This document shows, piece by piece, positions 22,240-33,394 of a stretch of DNA of 64,000 nucleotides. Each line of letters begins with the position of its first letter. Positions within the stretch are counted from its first letter, which is position 1. The notes beneath the pieces were generated by a model. It searched no databases, was not told the DNA's origin, and worked only from the letters and a program-made list of their open reading frames with translations. Both the position numbers and the translations under genes were made by a program. Origin of the DNA: Valencia hispanica (lineage: Eukaryota > Chordata > Actinopteri > Cyprinodontiformes > Valenciidae); NCBI GenBank assembly GCA_963556495.2, contig OY747712.1, forward strand, positions 11,682,081-11,746,080, written 5' to 3'.

Positions 22240-22797
22240 CCTGCTATGGCACTTAGGCATAAGATGGAAGAGTACAACAAAGCCATCACATTCCTCCAAG
22301 ACATGATAACACTCTTCTGTGGACTTAAGATTGGTCAAACAGGTAGCTGGAAACCAGTGCAAAAAGGAATTGTGATGGCAATATCCAAAAGACATGCTTG
22401 ACCATGGACATATTCTGTACCATCTTACAGGATACAAACAAAATCATCAAATATTCCAACATCTGTGATGGATGCTCTAGTTCAATAAAGCAAAAATGAT
22501 GACAGTCTGGAAGGAGAGCACCGTACCCTATTGACACTGAAGGAATTCAAACCAGAAGTGCTGTGTCGACCATCACATGAGGCCTTCGGTCTGGTCCAGA
22601 AAGTGGAGGAGCTTTTCCTAACAAGAACTGGTGCATCTCTCATGGAGCTCCGAAATACCATGGCCACTTTAGAGAGAAAAGCAAGTCTGTTAGAAAGCAT
22701 GCTCCCTGTATGTCATGATGTGCAACAAAACCCCAAAAACCAGCAGATTCATCAGGCTGAGACTAAAAATGGCAGCAAAACAGATCTTCCATAAGAA
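22240..22797 (+). pseudogene. Broken coding remnant inside the 4.7-kb element, possible former transposase
   Basis: Two plus-strand open stretches read like protein but are broken by stops and a frame change. The first, about 22248-22400, contains MEEYNKAITFLQDMITLFCG and then GSWKPVQKGIVMAI. The second, about 22490-22797, contains EFKPEVLCRPSHEAFGLV, then a leucine-rich helical part ending LLESMLPVCH. Codon use and helix-like spacing suggest real former coding sequence. From memory the second part loosely resembles the C-terminal region of KDZ (Kyakuja-Dileera-Zisupton) transposases, and that superfamily is compatible with 8-bp duplications, but I could not verify this. It may be a captured host fragment. 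No DDE catalytic residues can be pointed out. Confidence 0.4.
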
Positions 22798-22976
22798 AGA
22801 AAAAAAGTGCTGTCCAATACTGGGCATCTTGGAAGTACAAGACAAACAAAAAACAGCAATGCAAAACAGCATCTGATAGCACAACAAGCAAGCCCCCACC
22901 AAACACCTTGATCATTGCCATGGAGGAACTTGGTCTCTTTTTTGCAAACAACCCCCCATCCACATCAGCTTCAACA

Positions 22977-22978
<2 letters not shown>

Positions 22979-23008
<30 letters not shown>
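22979..23008. repeat. (TA)n microsatellite, left of the Tc1 insertion
   Basis: About 15 TA units ending exactly where the Tc1 terminal sequence CAGTGGCTTGC begins. The same tract resumes at 24337. Confidence 0.95.
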
Positions 23009-23011
<3 letters not shown>

Positions 23012-24322
23012 TGGCTTGCAAAAGTATTCGGCCCCCTTTAACTTTTCCACATTTTGTCACATTACAGCCACAAACATGAATTGGTTTTATTGGAATTCCA
23101 CGTGAAAGACCAATACAAAGTGGTGTACACGTGAGAAGTGGAACGAAAATCATACATGATTCCAAACATTTTTTACAAATAAATAACTGAAAAGTGGGGT
23201 GTGCGTAATTATTCAGCCCCCTGAGTCAATACTTTGCAGAACCACCGTCTGCTGCAATTCCAGCTGCCAGTCTTTTAGGGTATGTCTCTACCAGCTTTGC
23301 ACATCTAGAGACTGAAATTCTTGCCCATTCTTCTTTGCAAAACAGCTCCAGCTCAGTCAGATTAGATGGACAGCGTTTGTGAACAGCAGTTTTCAGATCT
23401 TGCCACAGATTCTCGATTGGATTTAGATCAGGACTTTGACTGGGCCATTCTAACACATGGATATGTTTTGTTTTAAACCATTCCACTGTTGCCCTGGCTT
23501 TATGTTTAGGGTCGTTGTCCTGCTGGAAGGTGAACCTCCACCCCAGTCTCAAGTCTTTTGCAGACTCCAAGAGGTTTTCTTCCAAGGTTGCCCTGTATTT
23601 GGCTCCATCCATCTTCCCATCAACTCTGACCAGCTTCCCTGTCCCTGCTGAAGAGAAGCACCCCCAGACCATGAGCTGCCACCACCATATTTGACAGTGG
23701 GGATGATGTGTTCAGAGTGATGTGCAGTGTTAGTGAGCTGCATTTCTGATCAGCGCTGTCCTTGTTTGGCCAGTGAGTTTAGGTGGACGGCCTTGTCTTG
23801 GTAGGTTTACAGTTGTGCCATACTCCTTTCATTTCTGAATGATAGCTTGAACAGTGCTCCGTGGGATGTTCAAGGCTTGGGAAATCTTTTTGTAGCCTAA
23901 GCCTGCTTTAAATTTCTCAATAACTTTATCCCTGACCTGTCTGGTGTGTTCTTTGGACTTCATGGTGTTGTTGCTCCCAACATTCTCTTAGACAACCTCT
24001 GAGGCCGTCACAGGGCAGCTGTATTTGTACTGACATTAGATTACACACAGTTGCACTCCATTTAGTCATTAGCACTCATCAGGCAATGTCTATGGGCAAC
24101 AGACTGCACTCAGACCAAAGGGGGCTGAATAATTACGCACACCCCACTTTTCAGTTATTTATTTGTAAAAAATGTTTGGAATCATGTATGTTTTTTGTTC
24201 CACTTCTCACGTGTACACCACTTTGTATTGGTCTTTCACGCGGAATTCCAATAAAATTGATTCATGTTTGTGGCAGTAATGTGACAAAATGTGGAAAAGT
24301 TCAAGGGGGCCAAATACTTTTG
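23009..24322 (-). mobile_element. Tc1-like transposon inserted in a (TA)n tract, internally deleted
   Basis: The left end CAGTGGCTTGCAAAAGTATT is matched by an inverted right end (CCAAATACTTTTG at 24310-24322). The right end lacks about the last 10 bases, which are replaced by TG/TA microsatellite. Inner terminal sequences also pair: TTCCACATTTTGTCACATTA at about 23045 with TAATGTGACAAAATGTGGAA at about 24276. At 1.3 kb it is shorter than a usual autonomous Tc1 element of about 1.6 kb, in line with the transposase deletion. Confidence 0.9.
23226..23963 (-). pseudogene. Tc1-like transposase, internally deleted and frameshifted
   Basis: The start codon lies at 23961-23963 and the product begins MKSKEHTRQVRDKVIEKF, the first helix-turn-helix region. 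A stop falls where a tryptophan is expected, before KEYGTT (near 23825). After RPPKLTGQTRTALIRNA the frame jumps to the region before GGGS, so the second DNA-binding motif and the first catalytic aspartate are deleted. A one-base loss in the CATGAGCTGCC at about 23673 shifts the frame. Downstream 148 residues stay open with FQQDNDPKH (second Asp), SPDLNPIENLW (third acidic residue) and a C-terminus ending SAKY. The protein would cut and paste DNA at TA sites in an intact copy; this one is dead. Confidence 0.9.
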
Positions 24323-24324
24323 TA

Positions 24325-24420
<96 letters not shown>
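24323..24420. repeat. (TG)n(TA)n microsatellite
   Basis: A short TG run followed by about 42 TA units. Much longer than the left-hand TA tract, so it has expanded since the Tc1 insertion or has eroded the Tc1 end. Confidence 0.95.
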
Positions 24421-24422
<2 letters not shown>

Positions 24423-25059
24423 GTTTTGGTGGGATTTTTTTTGTCCCTTGTACTTTAATTTCAACGATTCTAAATGTTATTTTAATCATACATAGTCTTG
24501 GCATGTTCAGAGAATAATAAAAAAAAGATTGCAATGCTTGCATTAGCTTTGGTATGAAAGAAAGTCATTTCTGATCATTTTGATTTTATTTTGACAGCCT
24601 CCCCATCATCACCCAGCCACCTCCAGCACTCCCCTATTCCACTTACCAACTTATTTATTGCTCCATCACTGACAGAACTGGGAAGTTCCACCAAACCAAA
24701 TCACTGATCAGCTCTCCGTTCAGCAACTCATCTGAAAACAGGAAGATGGACGTGAATGCAACATAGTGTTACCTGTAATAGTTTAACAAGACTTTTTTAG
24801 TTACTCTTCAACAGTTGTTTATTTAGGCTGACATTCTAAATAATTCTTCAATTCTTTTCCAGACCCCTGCTACTCACAATTAGCTAGCTGCAGTTAAACT
24901 ACAACCAGCTCATTAACACAGTTAATTAACCAAAACTGGCTACATTAAAAATCACCCTTGACTTATTTTTGGTACAGAGCAGTCAGCTAACGCTTTTCAA
25001 TGCTAAAAAATGTTGTGATTCCATTAACTTACCGGAACAATAATTCCAAAACGCCGAGG
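24421..25059. other. Interior of the 4.7-kb element, right side, nothing recognised
   Basis: A/T-rich sequence without a readable frame. Confidence 0.5.
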
Positions 25060-25222
25060 ATGAACTGCGGTCAATGATGCTGCGCTGTTTGGAACTATCT
25101 GCAGCTACATGACCCACGTGACTTCCGCATTCCTTTCTTTCCGTAGAAGTCTATGGGAGTGTCAGAACTCTCTTGTAAGCAGCCTTACGATTGGCTGAAA
25201 ATGAAGAAATTGGTTAGCTGAC

Positions 25223-25262
25223 GAATCTGTCAATCAGAATCGTAAATTTGATTGACAGATTC
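25223..25262. repeat. Perfect 13-bp-stem hairpin in the right arm
   Basis: GAATCTGTCAATC at 25223-25235 and GATTGACAGATTC at 25250-25262. The stems are unchanged relative to the left arm while the surrounding sequence has diverged. Confidence 0.95.
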
Positions 25263-25437
25263 ATTAGCCAATGGTGACGTTTGTTGACCTGCAACGTTAT
25301 AACAGTCTCAAAATTCACCACATAAAATTCTCTCACAAATACAGAGAGATTTGCGAATGAGAAGTGGTTCGTAAATGCACATTTAGCGATTCGTATGATC
25401 TGTGAGTTTATATTTGAAGCTTCCCTCCAAATTATAT

Positions 25438-25547
25438 TTGTGAAACAGATCGTGTGCATTTGTGAAACAGATCGTGTGCCTTTGTGAAACAGATCGTGTG
25501 CCTTTGTGAAACAGATCGTGTGCCTTTGTGAAACAGATCGTGTGCAT
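25438..25547 (-). repeat. Five 22-bp tandem units in the right arm
   Basis: Units read TTTGTGAAACAGATCGTGTG plus two bases; position 21 varies between CC and CA. They carry CGATCTG where the left arm units have CAATCTG, so each arm has homogenised its own version. Confidence 0.95.
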
Positions 25548-25883
25548 TTGGGAATGAGCATGTGAATTTGTGAAAAACCCTGCATGAGTTTATTCTTAAT
25601 GAGACTGATCTGACCCCATATAGGCGTTCCCAAACAGGAGGCTTTAACGATGGAAGCGGGTATTCATGCTCCTGTTCTCCCTCAGAGTCTCTGAGCATAA
25701 CTTCTGCTAGCAGGAGGCTGGGCTGCACTGTATTTGTTTAGAGTCGCGTGTGTTGCTGGATAAACTGCAACGCAGTTGCTCTTCTGCGCGGAAACACGGT
25801 ACGTCTCTGTGCTGTACCTCACGTTCCGTACCGAAAAATCCAAATACGAATACATGTACCCCTACATGTACCCATTATACCCC

Positions 25884-26185
25884 TAATCCATACTGACATT
25901 AAATTACACACAGGTGGACTCTATTTATTAATTAAGTGACTCTGAAGGCAGTTAGTTGCACTGAACTTTATTTCAGGGTATCAGATTAAGTGTATATGCA
26001 TCCTTATCCCAGTTTTAAAATGTTTGTGTAAAAAATGTAGAAAAGATCTTTGCATTTTCTTCCCTTAAAGTTATGCACCACTATGTGTTGGTCTATCACA
26101 AATGCTTTTCAACTAAACATTTAAATTTATGGTTTTAATATGACAAAATGAAACACTTTAAGGAACTGTATCATTTCCCAGTATG
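25884..26185 (-). mobile_element. Tc1-like terminal fragment
   Basis: Matches the non-coding start side of the family: ATTACACACAGGTGGACTCT at about 25903, then GGTATCAGATTAAG, a terminal stretch with GTTGGTCTATCACA near 26087 and TTAATATGACAAAATG near 26136. No transposase remains. Confidence 0.75.
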
Positions 26186-28325
26186 TTTTATCCCATAAGT
26201 TGGTGCCCCACTTGCAGCACTCTTACTTGCAGAGTGCTGAGCAATTAAACTGCTCTTCAAGCCCTCTTGGAAGGAGTGGCAGTGGGACCCTGGGAAAATG
26301 ACACAGCTCAAATTAATCACACAGTTTATTAAGTGACTTGGGTATCAGTGGAACGCTGCTGCCCCTGCCACAACTAGTTGCACAACTTGGCAGTCAACCA
26401 GCTAACCCCTCAGCCTCCTTTGCGCACATTCCTACCAACACATGCAGTACATTTTCACACACAGTCAGGAATTTTATGCAAACACAAGCTTAGCCTCTTC
26501 TTTTTTTTCTCCCAGTGTCCCTATCGTGATCTGTTCTGTCGCTGCTTCATTTCCCAGCCTGCTGAATACTTGAATGTCATTACGACTTCTGCTATCAAAA
26601 GCAAACAGCAGGGCAGCATTGAAGAGCACTTGTTATAGTTCAATTTTTCCACGCTCAGAGTGCTGTTTTGACTGTTCCTGCCGTTTTTCTGGCTCTTTCT
26701 CATAAATTGACGGGCGTTTTGGAGGGACAGATTTATTGACAAATCTCCTGCTGTGAGGCTCATCTGGCCGGCATTGTTATCGGAGACCCCCCTCTCTGTA
26801 TTTACAGTAGAGTTCCTCTCCCTTGGCCTGTGTGTCAATGAAGATGACTTCGTATCTAGGACTAAATTCGATCCCATTCGCGCTTTGGCAGGCGGCAGAA
26901 TTTCAACAATGTAATTGAGTTAATGAGCGACATGCCCTTATCTGCTGTTCATTCATACAGGCATCCCGAGGCGTGACGAATATCAGCTTCTTACACAGGC
27001 TACTGTATGTTTGATGTGTCCCTTGAAGGAGAAAAAATGATAATGCAGTCAAACTTCCTTAAGGCGTAGTGTTTTGATGTGTAAACCAAAGAAAAGAGCA
27101 GTTTATTCCCTGTTTTTTTTTCTTTCTATCCTGCTCAACAATGAATATTTAATTATTTTTCTTTTTTGGTTTGTGTTTGTTGCAGCTCGGCATTCTGCTT
27201 CACTGAGCTATTTTCAGGTTGATATCTTCACAGGCGGGAGGGGAGAGGAGGTGCGCGGTGTTGTACGCGGGAGGCGTCACGCTTGACTTTGTGACAGTGC
27301 TTGGCAGCGTGCCTGGGAGAGAGCGAGAAAGAGAGAGCATGTTTCTCTCGTGGTGAGAAGGGTTTGGTGACATTTTCTGGTTCTTCCCTGCAAGGGGGCT
27401 GAAAGAATTAGAGCCGGTCTGGTTTCATCAACCTCCCGCTACAATTTACCAAGACCCCGTGTGAAAAGACGTCACAGGGTCCGTTGCAAGTTGGAGGATG
27501 GCTACGTCTTGACATTTTCATTGGAGTGTTGTGGGTTACTTCTCGATGGAGCAAACATGAAAACCATGGCAACTCTCTGTGTGACCTGCTATCCCATAGT
27601 ACAGGGAGAGTTAAAAGCAATTGTGTTTTACAGAGAGTGACCGCAGAGTCAGGACAGGACCGGTTTATTAAGTTATCTGAAAATACCAAAGATAAAGCTT
27701 TTAAAGAGCATCCGAGAGAAAACCATAAGCATTTTGCAAACATAATTGGACCAACCTTTTAGTCTAACATGAAAGGTCGTGTTTTGGAATATGCATTTAT
27801 CATTTGCAGCGTAACTTGACTGGTAGTGTCCAGTTCACTTGACATGTTCAAGTCATGTTTTAAGATATAAGGGTTTGGCTTTATCTAATCAACATTATTT
27901 TAATTTGATGTTTGTTAGCAGCACAAAACATACAAGAGAAACTCAGCTCTGCAATGCATATGCTACTTAGAAGCTTTTCATGCTGTGCAGCTTCACGCAG
28001 CCTGCCACACTGTGCCTTTTTAATTTAAGAAGAGAAAATATCCTGGAACTGTTTTGATTTTCAAGACATATTTTGAGTCAACAGGTGGATTTGTTGACTT
28101 GCGTGTATGCCTCTGCCTTAATTGTAGCTGTTACAGGTATTTATTTTGTGAAACAATTTTTTTACATCAGGTTTTGTAAACTTGTTAAGGCAGAGGACTC
28201 TTCAAACTTTTAAAGATTCATTGTCATCAGTTTAAGACGTTGAGTCGTATTTTATCCTTACAGGAGCTTCTGCAGGATGACTCCAACAAGCAGTTACCTG
28301 TTAACCAACTCTTCACCTAAAACAC
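26186..28325. other. No gene or recognised repeat
   Basis: Contains moderately GC-rich unique-looking sequence at about 26640-27000 and 27200-27500 (a GAGAGA-rich patch at about 27310-27340). No exon could be supported. Confidence 0.45.
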
Positions 28326-28560
28326 ACATACAGTTATGCTCAGAATTATTTACACCCATGGTAAATTTATAATGAAAATATTGTTAATGTTACCAATATG
28401 TTTATTATTGGTAGAAAATGAGATGGAATGTTTTTCAAAATAAAACAACACAAAAATAGTATCAATTTTGAAAAAATATGTTTTTTTATACTGTTTAAAA
28501 TAATAGCATGCAGAAAATATTTATACCCTTTTCAATAGTCACTGAAAAAAAATTGATCAA
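28326..28560. mobile_element. Possible Tc1/mariner terminal relic
   Basis: Starts CAGTTATGCTCAGAATTATT, which resembles a terminal sequence of a Tc1/mariner family, followed by A/T-rich DNA and the phrase AATATTTATACCCTTTTCAA. No partner end or transposase could be recognised, so this is tentative. Confidence 0.35.
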
Positions 28561-29520
28561 GTTTTTGAGGTTTGAAGGCCATCCCGTTACCCTTTTCTTT
28601 AGTTCCGCCCTCTGTTCACACACCCAAAGATTACCACAGATTCTACATCAGATACAGGGTCACTCCCAAATATAGATATTACCTCCAGTAAGGAATAACA
28701 TGTTGGCAAAATTAAAAGATTGATTTAAACCTAAATACGCATGGGGGTATGAAGAGTTTTAGGCTTAATTAGCTCCCATCTAACTGCATATTCAACAGCA
28801 AAGTCTTTATTAAACCTACTTCTACTGAAGAGGGAAGAAGTTATATGAAGCAGAAGGCTGATGAAAGCCTAAACCCTGTATTTAAGTGACTCTTTATTAG
28901 CAGATATTACAAAGGTTGTAGTTAATTGGGTGTAGATTTACATTAAAATGTTTTTTGCCGCTTCAGGTTTTTAATACCTCCGGTTGCAGCTGCATTCTGC
29001 TCATATCTTTCAAACATGACTGTCAGTCTGAGGGAAGCCAGAGTGAAAATCTTTGCAAAAAGAGGGAAAACTCTTTAAATTTTTTTAGAAAAACTGAAAT
29101 TTATCAGATGTACATATTTACAAACTGGATTATATTCAGAGTTTTACATTGGATTCTTCCAATTCTTTGTTTCAAGTGGAACAAGAGTACAATTGATTGT
29201 ATAATAGTTGATTATATTGTCATTTTTTGAATCTGACATTTACAATAAATTAATTTACATTCATTTAATTGCAGATACGTATATTTTTTTGCCAAAATGT
29301 TAAAATGTATAATCAAATAACTATTTAATTTTACTGTCTGATAGTAAATCAGACTAGACATTTCCTTTTTGTATGTCCGTTATGATTATTAAAATTATTT
29401 CTAATTACTGAATGCCAGAATAATAACAGAAAAACTTTTTTTAAACTTATTTTTATCTTTCTTCAAATTTGAATTAAGAAGTTTGCATCCACAAAGATCA
29501 CAAGCTGAGATGATAAAGGC
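28561..29520. other. No gene or recognised repeat
   Basis: A/T-rich sequence. Open frames such as that at 28955-29230 have no splice context or recognisable motif. Confidence 0.5.
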
Positions 29521-29693
29521 GACCATCAATCAGTTGAACTTTATTTATCAACCCCTTTTCATGCAATTAAATGTAACCCAAAATGCTTTAACAAAATAAA
29601 CACAAGAAACAAACAATGAAAAAATTATCATCCATTCCACCAAAAATGCTAAACCAAGTAAGTTACCCTTAAGACAAATAAATAGTGAGAAGA

Positions 29694-29755
29694 CATCCAT
29701 CCATCCATCCATCCATCCATCCATCCATCTATCCATCCATCCATCCATCCATCCG
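29694..29755. repeat. (ATCC)n microsatellite
   Basis: About fifteen ATCC units with one TATCC interruption; forms the tail of the repeat at 29756-29868. Confidence 0.95.
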
Positions 29756-29868
29756 CTCTCTGTACCCGTCATTCCTTTGCAGGGTTGCGGGGGGGCTAGG
29801 GCCTATCTCCAGCAGTCACGGGGCGAGAGGCGGGGTACACCCTGGACAGCTCGCCAGTCCATCGCAGA
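29756..29868 (-). repeat. Dispersed fish repeat, inverted copy
   Basis: Contains GGGGCGAGAGGCGGGGTACACC and CTGGACAGCTCGCCAGTCC, the reverse complement of the repeat at about 5098-5188. The tetranucleotide tail sits at its 3' end in the repeat's own orientation, as expected of a retroposed unit. Confidence 0.7.
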
Positions 29869-30400
29869 GAAGACATACAGTTACATTTAATTAATCATTT
29901 GATAAAACAAGATAAAAGCATAAAACCTAAATAGTATTAATGCCATCAAGTTTAAATAAAAAATGCAATAAAACCAACAAAGTGTAAACTTATTTAGAAT
30001 TTCATGGACAGGTAAGTAAAATAGAATAAAACAATATAAAAGTATTGAAGTTCAAGTAAAAGTCAAGCTAAAAAATAGCTGTTCTCTTGTGTTCAGGAAG
30101 GTTGCTTCACAGGTGAGACCTGTGATAAATTAATAAGGTTTACTGTGACTTTCAGTTTTAACCTTAAATACAGACAGACAGTCTTTATCAGTGGACCTGT
30201 TGGGTCTGGAGGGCTTTCATAGTAAAAGCAAATCAGATCAATATTTTGGAGACAAACCATCAATACTTTCAAAAGCCAAGAAATCACCCTAAAATCAAAT
30301 CTAAAATGCACCAGTAGCAAATGTGTTTACTTTAACATCTGTATGATGTATGCTTTTTACTCCTGCTCTGCATTCTTGCAGCTGAATTTTGTAGCAGTTG
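29869..30400. repeat. A/T-rich, partly repeat-derived
   Basis: About 30150-30400 reads like a common fish LINE-associated repeat (phrases AAAAGCCAAGAAATCACCCT and CAGCTGAATTTTGTAGCAG). 29869-30090 is A/T-rich with nothing recognised. Confidence 0.35.
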
Positions 30401-30735
30401 TCATGGAGCCAATCTTTCCTTAGGAAGACCAGAAAGCAGTGCATTACAATGATCAATAAGGCATGTTATGTAAATCTTCAATTTGCGTGTCGGCTTTGTA
30501 CTGAAAGATAAATTGTCAAACCCTGACAAAACACTTGTGTGTACATTTATAATATAATATATACATTTATGCAAATATTTATTTAAATATAACACCTGCA
30601 TATTTATTTTGCCTGAGGAGTTACCTGCCAGTTCTCTCAAAGTTGTGCAGCTAGTTCCTTTTTCTGATTGTCTGCTAAAAACTAAAGCTTCAGTTTTGTC
30701 CTGGTTGAGCTGAAGGAAATTTTTTGCCATCCATT
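30401..30735 (-). pseudogene. L2-like LINE reverse transcriptase fragment
   Basis: On the minus strand an open stretch begins MAKNFLQLNQDKTEALVF, a reverse-transcriptase segment found in L2/CR1-related LINEs. It ends CLIDHCNALLSGLPKE, another conserved LINE block. Between them the expected sequence is scrambled and replaced by low-complexity residues, so the copy is internally rearranged. In an intact element the enzyme copies LINE RNA into DNA at the target site. This is a short dead fragment; the FADD active-site block is absent. Confidence 0.7.
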
Positions 30736-30774
30736 ACTTAACATCTATCTAAATTTAAAATACAATATCTTCTG

Positions 30775-31860
30775 TTTGGTAAGTTTCTAAGATCCACTGG
30801 CTGTGTGACATCATTGAAAAAAATCAAAAGAAATCAGCCAAGATTATCAGGAAGGGAAATGGCTGTAAAAGTCTTAGTTTATCCTTAGACACAACCTCTA
30901 GATGCTAGAAGGTCCCACATTCATCAGTTTAGACAATTATATGCGAGTATAAACCCAAAAGGAATATCCAGCCATAGTGCTGTTCAAGAAGGAAAAGGAT
31001 TATGGCTGGCAGCAAAACGTGTTCCAGACATGAATATGCATTTGTATAAACTGTAACTATCAACACCAGAACAAAAGCAAAAGACCTTTTGGAGATGCTG
31101 GCTGAAGCTGGTCGGAAAGTGTCATTATCCACGGTTTTACAATGTTTTTAAATGACACTCAGCAAGGAAGTAGCCATTTCTCCAAAAGAAACAACAAAAA
31201 GTCATATATTCAAATGCACTTAGAGAAAAAGACCTTTATCTTTGGAGACATCTCCATTGGTCTGATAGAACCTAAACTGCTGTAATAGGCATTGTTGGAT
31301 TTGTAGGAAAAAATATGAAGCTTGCAAGCCTGAGAACACCATTTCTAATATGAAGTGCAATACAATAGATGGCATCATGAGAAAAGAAAACATTATGTTC
31401 AAATATAAGAGCTATGTCTGGAGAAATGATTCAGGAAGTTTAACACTGGGCAGGAATTGGTCTTCCAAATGCACAACAACCCTAAACATACCATGAAATT
31501 AATTACAAAGTGGTTTCAGGACAAAAAAGTCAATATTTTGGCGTGGCCATCAAAACGCCTTGACCTCAGGAGGAATGGGCCAAAATTCCAGCAAACTATT
31601 GTAAGACCCTTGTGAAAGTACACCGAAAATGTTTGACACAAAGTTATACAGTTTAAATGACAAATACTAAGGAAACCTATTCAAACGCCTGAACTTGAAG
31701 CAAGTAAAAAACAAACAAACTGTGAATATCCTTTCTATCATTATTCTGGAAGCATCCAAATACAAGCAATTTTTGTAATTTGGACTGACCTAAAACAGGA
31801 AAAATGTTTAATATGACTTAATGACAAAAAGCTAGGAAAAGCAGGTTATTTTTTTCATGC
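30775..31860 (+). pseudogene. Decayed Tc1 element of the salmonid/Sleeping Beauty-like type
   Basis: Read on the plus strand, the order matches a Tc1 transposase gene of the salmonid type. There is a helix-turn-helix region near 30905-30960 (CACATTCATCAG, ATATGCGAGTATAAAC), AACAAAAGCAAAAGACCTTT near 31070, CTCAGCAAGGAAG near 31158, and TAGATGGCATCATGAGAAA near 31367. Then come TGGTTTCAGGACAAAAAAGTCAA and GGCCATCAAAACGCCTTGA near 31513-31562, and AGGAGGAATGGGCCAAAATTC near 31568. The block with the third catalytic residue is deleted and no frame stays open. The end near 31860 is approximate. Confidence 0.75.
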
Positions 31861-33394
31861 ATTGTATATACATAACAGGATTTAACTGTATATCCTTTTC
31901 AAACAAAAATGTATAGTTTGCTATTCTCAATAAACAACGGCAGGGACTGTATTAACTATGAACTATATTAAACTAGAAAAACAATTCACAGCCACTCTGG
32001 ACTTATTCTCATTGCAAGTTACAATGACTTTTTTCATACTTGCTGCAAGAAAAATGAGGCAAAATTCCACAATCCAGATTAAAGTTTGCCTTCAGCGGAA
32101 GTCTCCAACTTCAGGTAAAGCCCTCTGGGTGAGAAAGGTAATTGGGATTTCTAAGCTTTATTGAGACGATTTGTCCAGAAATGTGGCCGCAGCTAGATGC
32201 CATAACTCCTCCCAACATCTGCTCCCTTATTGTGCTTGAATTTGGCGTAGGGGAGCAGCTAAGTGGCAGACATGTTAAAATGTTCTGCAATTTCTGTCTT
32301 CAAAAGAATCCAATCACTTTTTCAGTGGCGCATTCAGATTAGCCCCAGTCATAAACGGACTGACACACACCTCTTAGACAATAGACAACTGTCATTGCGT
32401 ATCTGGGCGCAATAGCGCCGCATTCACAGGACATGCTATGAGACTAAATGACAGAAGGGAATCCTTTCTCGCTTAATTGTCACTCTTCCAAATTGGTTCA
32501 TCCTCTCTAAACTGCACCTATCAAATCCTCTGTCAGGAGAGAATCACTTAACTCCTTCCAATCAACTGATGTTGCTCACTTTGAAGAGAAAATTGAAAGC
32601 TTCATCTGAATCAAGCATGACATCTTCAATTTTCATAAAGAAAGTCCTGATAAAGGAACATGTTATTTGTGAGCAGCTTTCCAAAGTTTATATAAGCACA
32701 TGGAAACAAAACAAATATCCCTTTAAAAATTCTTCTGAAAAGAACAAAACTACACTGACACATCTACTTAAACTGTTTTAATAAGGTTTAAACATCTTTC
32801 TGTGCTTATTATGGATTTTGCTTAAAAGTAGGAACTAAAATGGGACCTTGAAAGCTTCACTTAGATACTCCTAAGATAAGCATTAATAATTCATGGTGCC
32901 AGATGCCATTGATGGTCTGATAGGGGAACTCGTTATACAGTACATTTCAAAGTGAAGTCGCATATGCCGTCACTGTCAGAGGAGTAAATCCATTAAAACT
33001 AGAAATAAGAACAGTGATGCAACACCTGCCATTTGTCAGATGATTTCTCCCTGAGCGCTAACTCGGCTGCATGCATTTCTGAGTTTCCAAACCCAGTGAC
33101 AGAGCCAGTGCAGAGACTTATTCACAGGAGACTCGACAATGCAGCAGATTGTGTGAAAGAATTCAATAGGAAAGGTCAAAGGAGGACAATAATCTGTTGG
33201 GAAAAGATGCTTGTTACTCACAGAATAGGAATCATTTTTATCCAGCGTTGGATTGTGAGCTACATTTGAGATGTTTTACTTGCCACAAACTGGATGCAGC
33301 TCAACCCGGTTTATTTAGAAAATGTCAAATTCGTAGAAAAAGTCATCTCATGACACTTTTACAGACTAACAGGTACAATCTGTATCAATTACTT
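31861..33394. other. No gene or recognised repeat
   Basis: Includes a repeat-free stretch at about 32090-32480 of more balanced composition. No exon could be supported. Open frames are short and without splice context. Confidence 0.45.

Larger units (their letters stand above)
25172..25619 (-). repeat. Right inverted terminal arm of the 4.7-kb element
   Basis: Reverse-complement partner of 20888-21373. Weaker pairing continues inwards to about 25060, where CACGTGACTT and GTTTGGAACTAT match the left side at about 21625-21655 in inverted orientation. The arms differ by many single-base changes, so the insertion is not recent. Confidence 0.9.
20880..25627. mobile_element. 4.7-kb fold-back-type DNA transposon with long inverted ends and an 8-bp target-site duplication
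   Basis: The element runs from ATGGGGTCAG at 20888 to CTGACCCCAT at 25619. It is flanked by CTAGGCGT (20880-20887) and ATAGGCGT (25620-25627), an 8-bp target duplication with one mismatch. The left inverted arm extends to about 21373 and weakly to about 21690. The right arm runs from about 25172, weakly from about 25060. Each arm holds five 22-bp tandem units and a hairpin. The interior has broken coding remnants at about 22240-22797 and a Tc1 insertion at 23009-24322. Eight-base duplications are made by hAT, P, Merlin and, as I recall, KDZ/Zisupton-type elements. I cannot assign the family. Confidence 0.8.

Noticed and set aside
24086..24543. Open frames rich in Tyr-Ile repeats
   Set aside because: They are translations of the (TA)n microsatellite.
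20872..25632. Element ends placed at TGGGAA / TTCCCA
   Set aside because: These outer words pair, but the 8-bp direct repeat (C/A)TAGGCGT lies inside them, so they are host flank that happens to be complementary.
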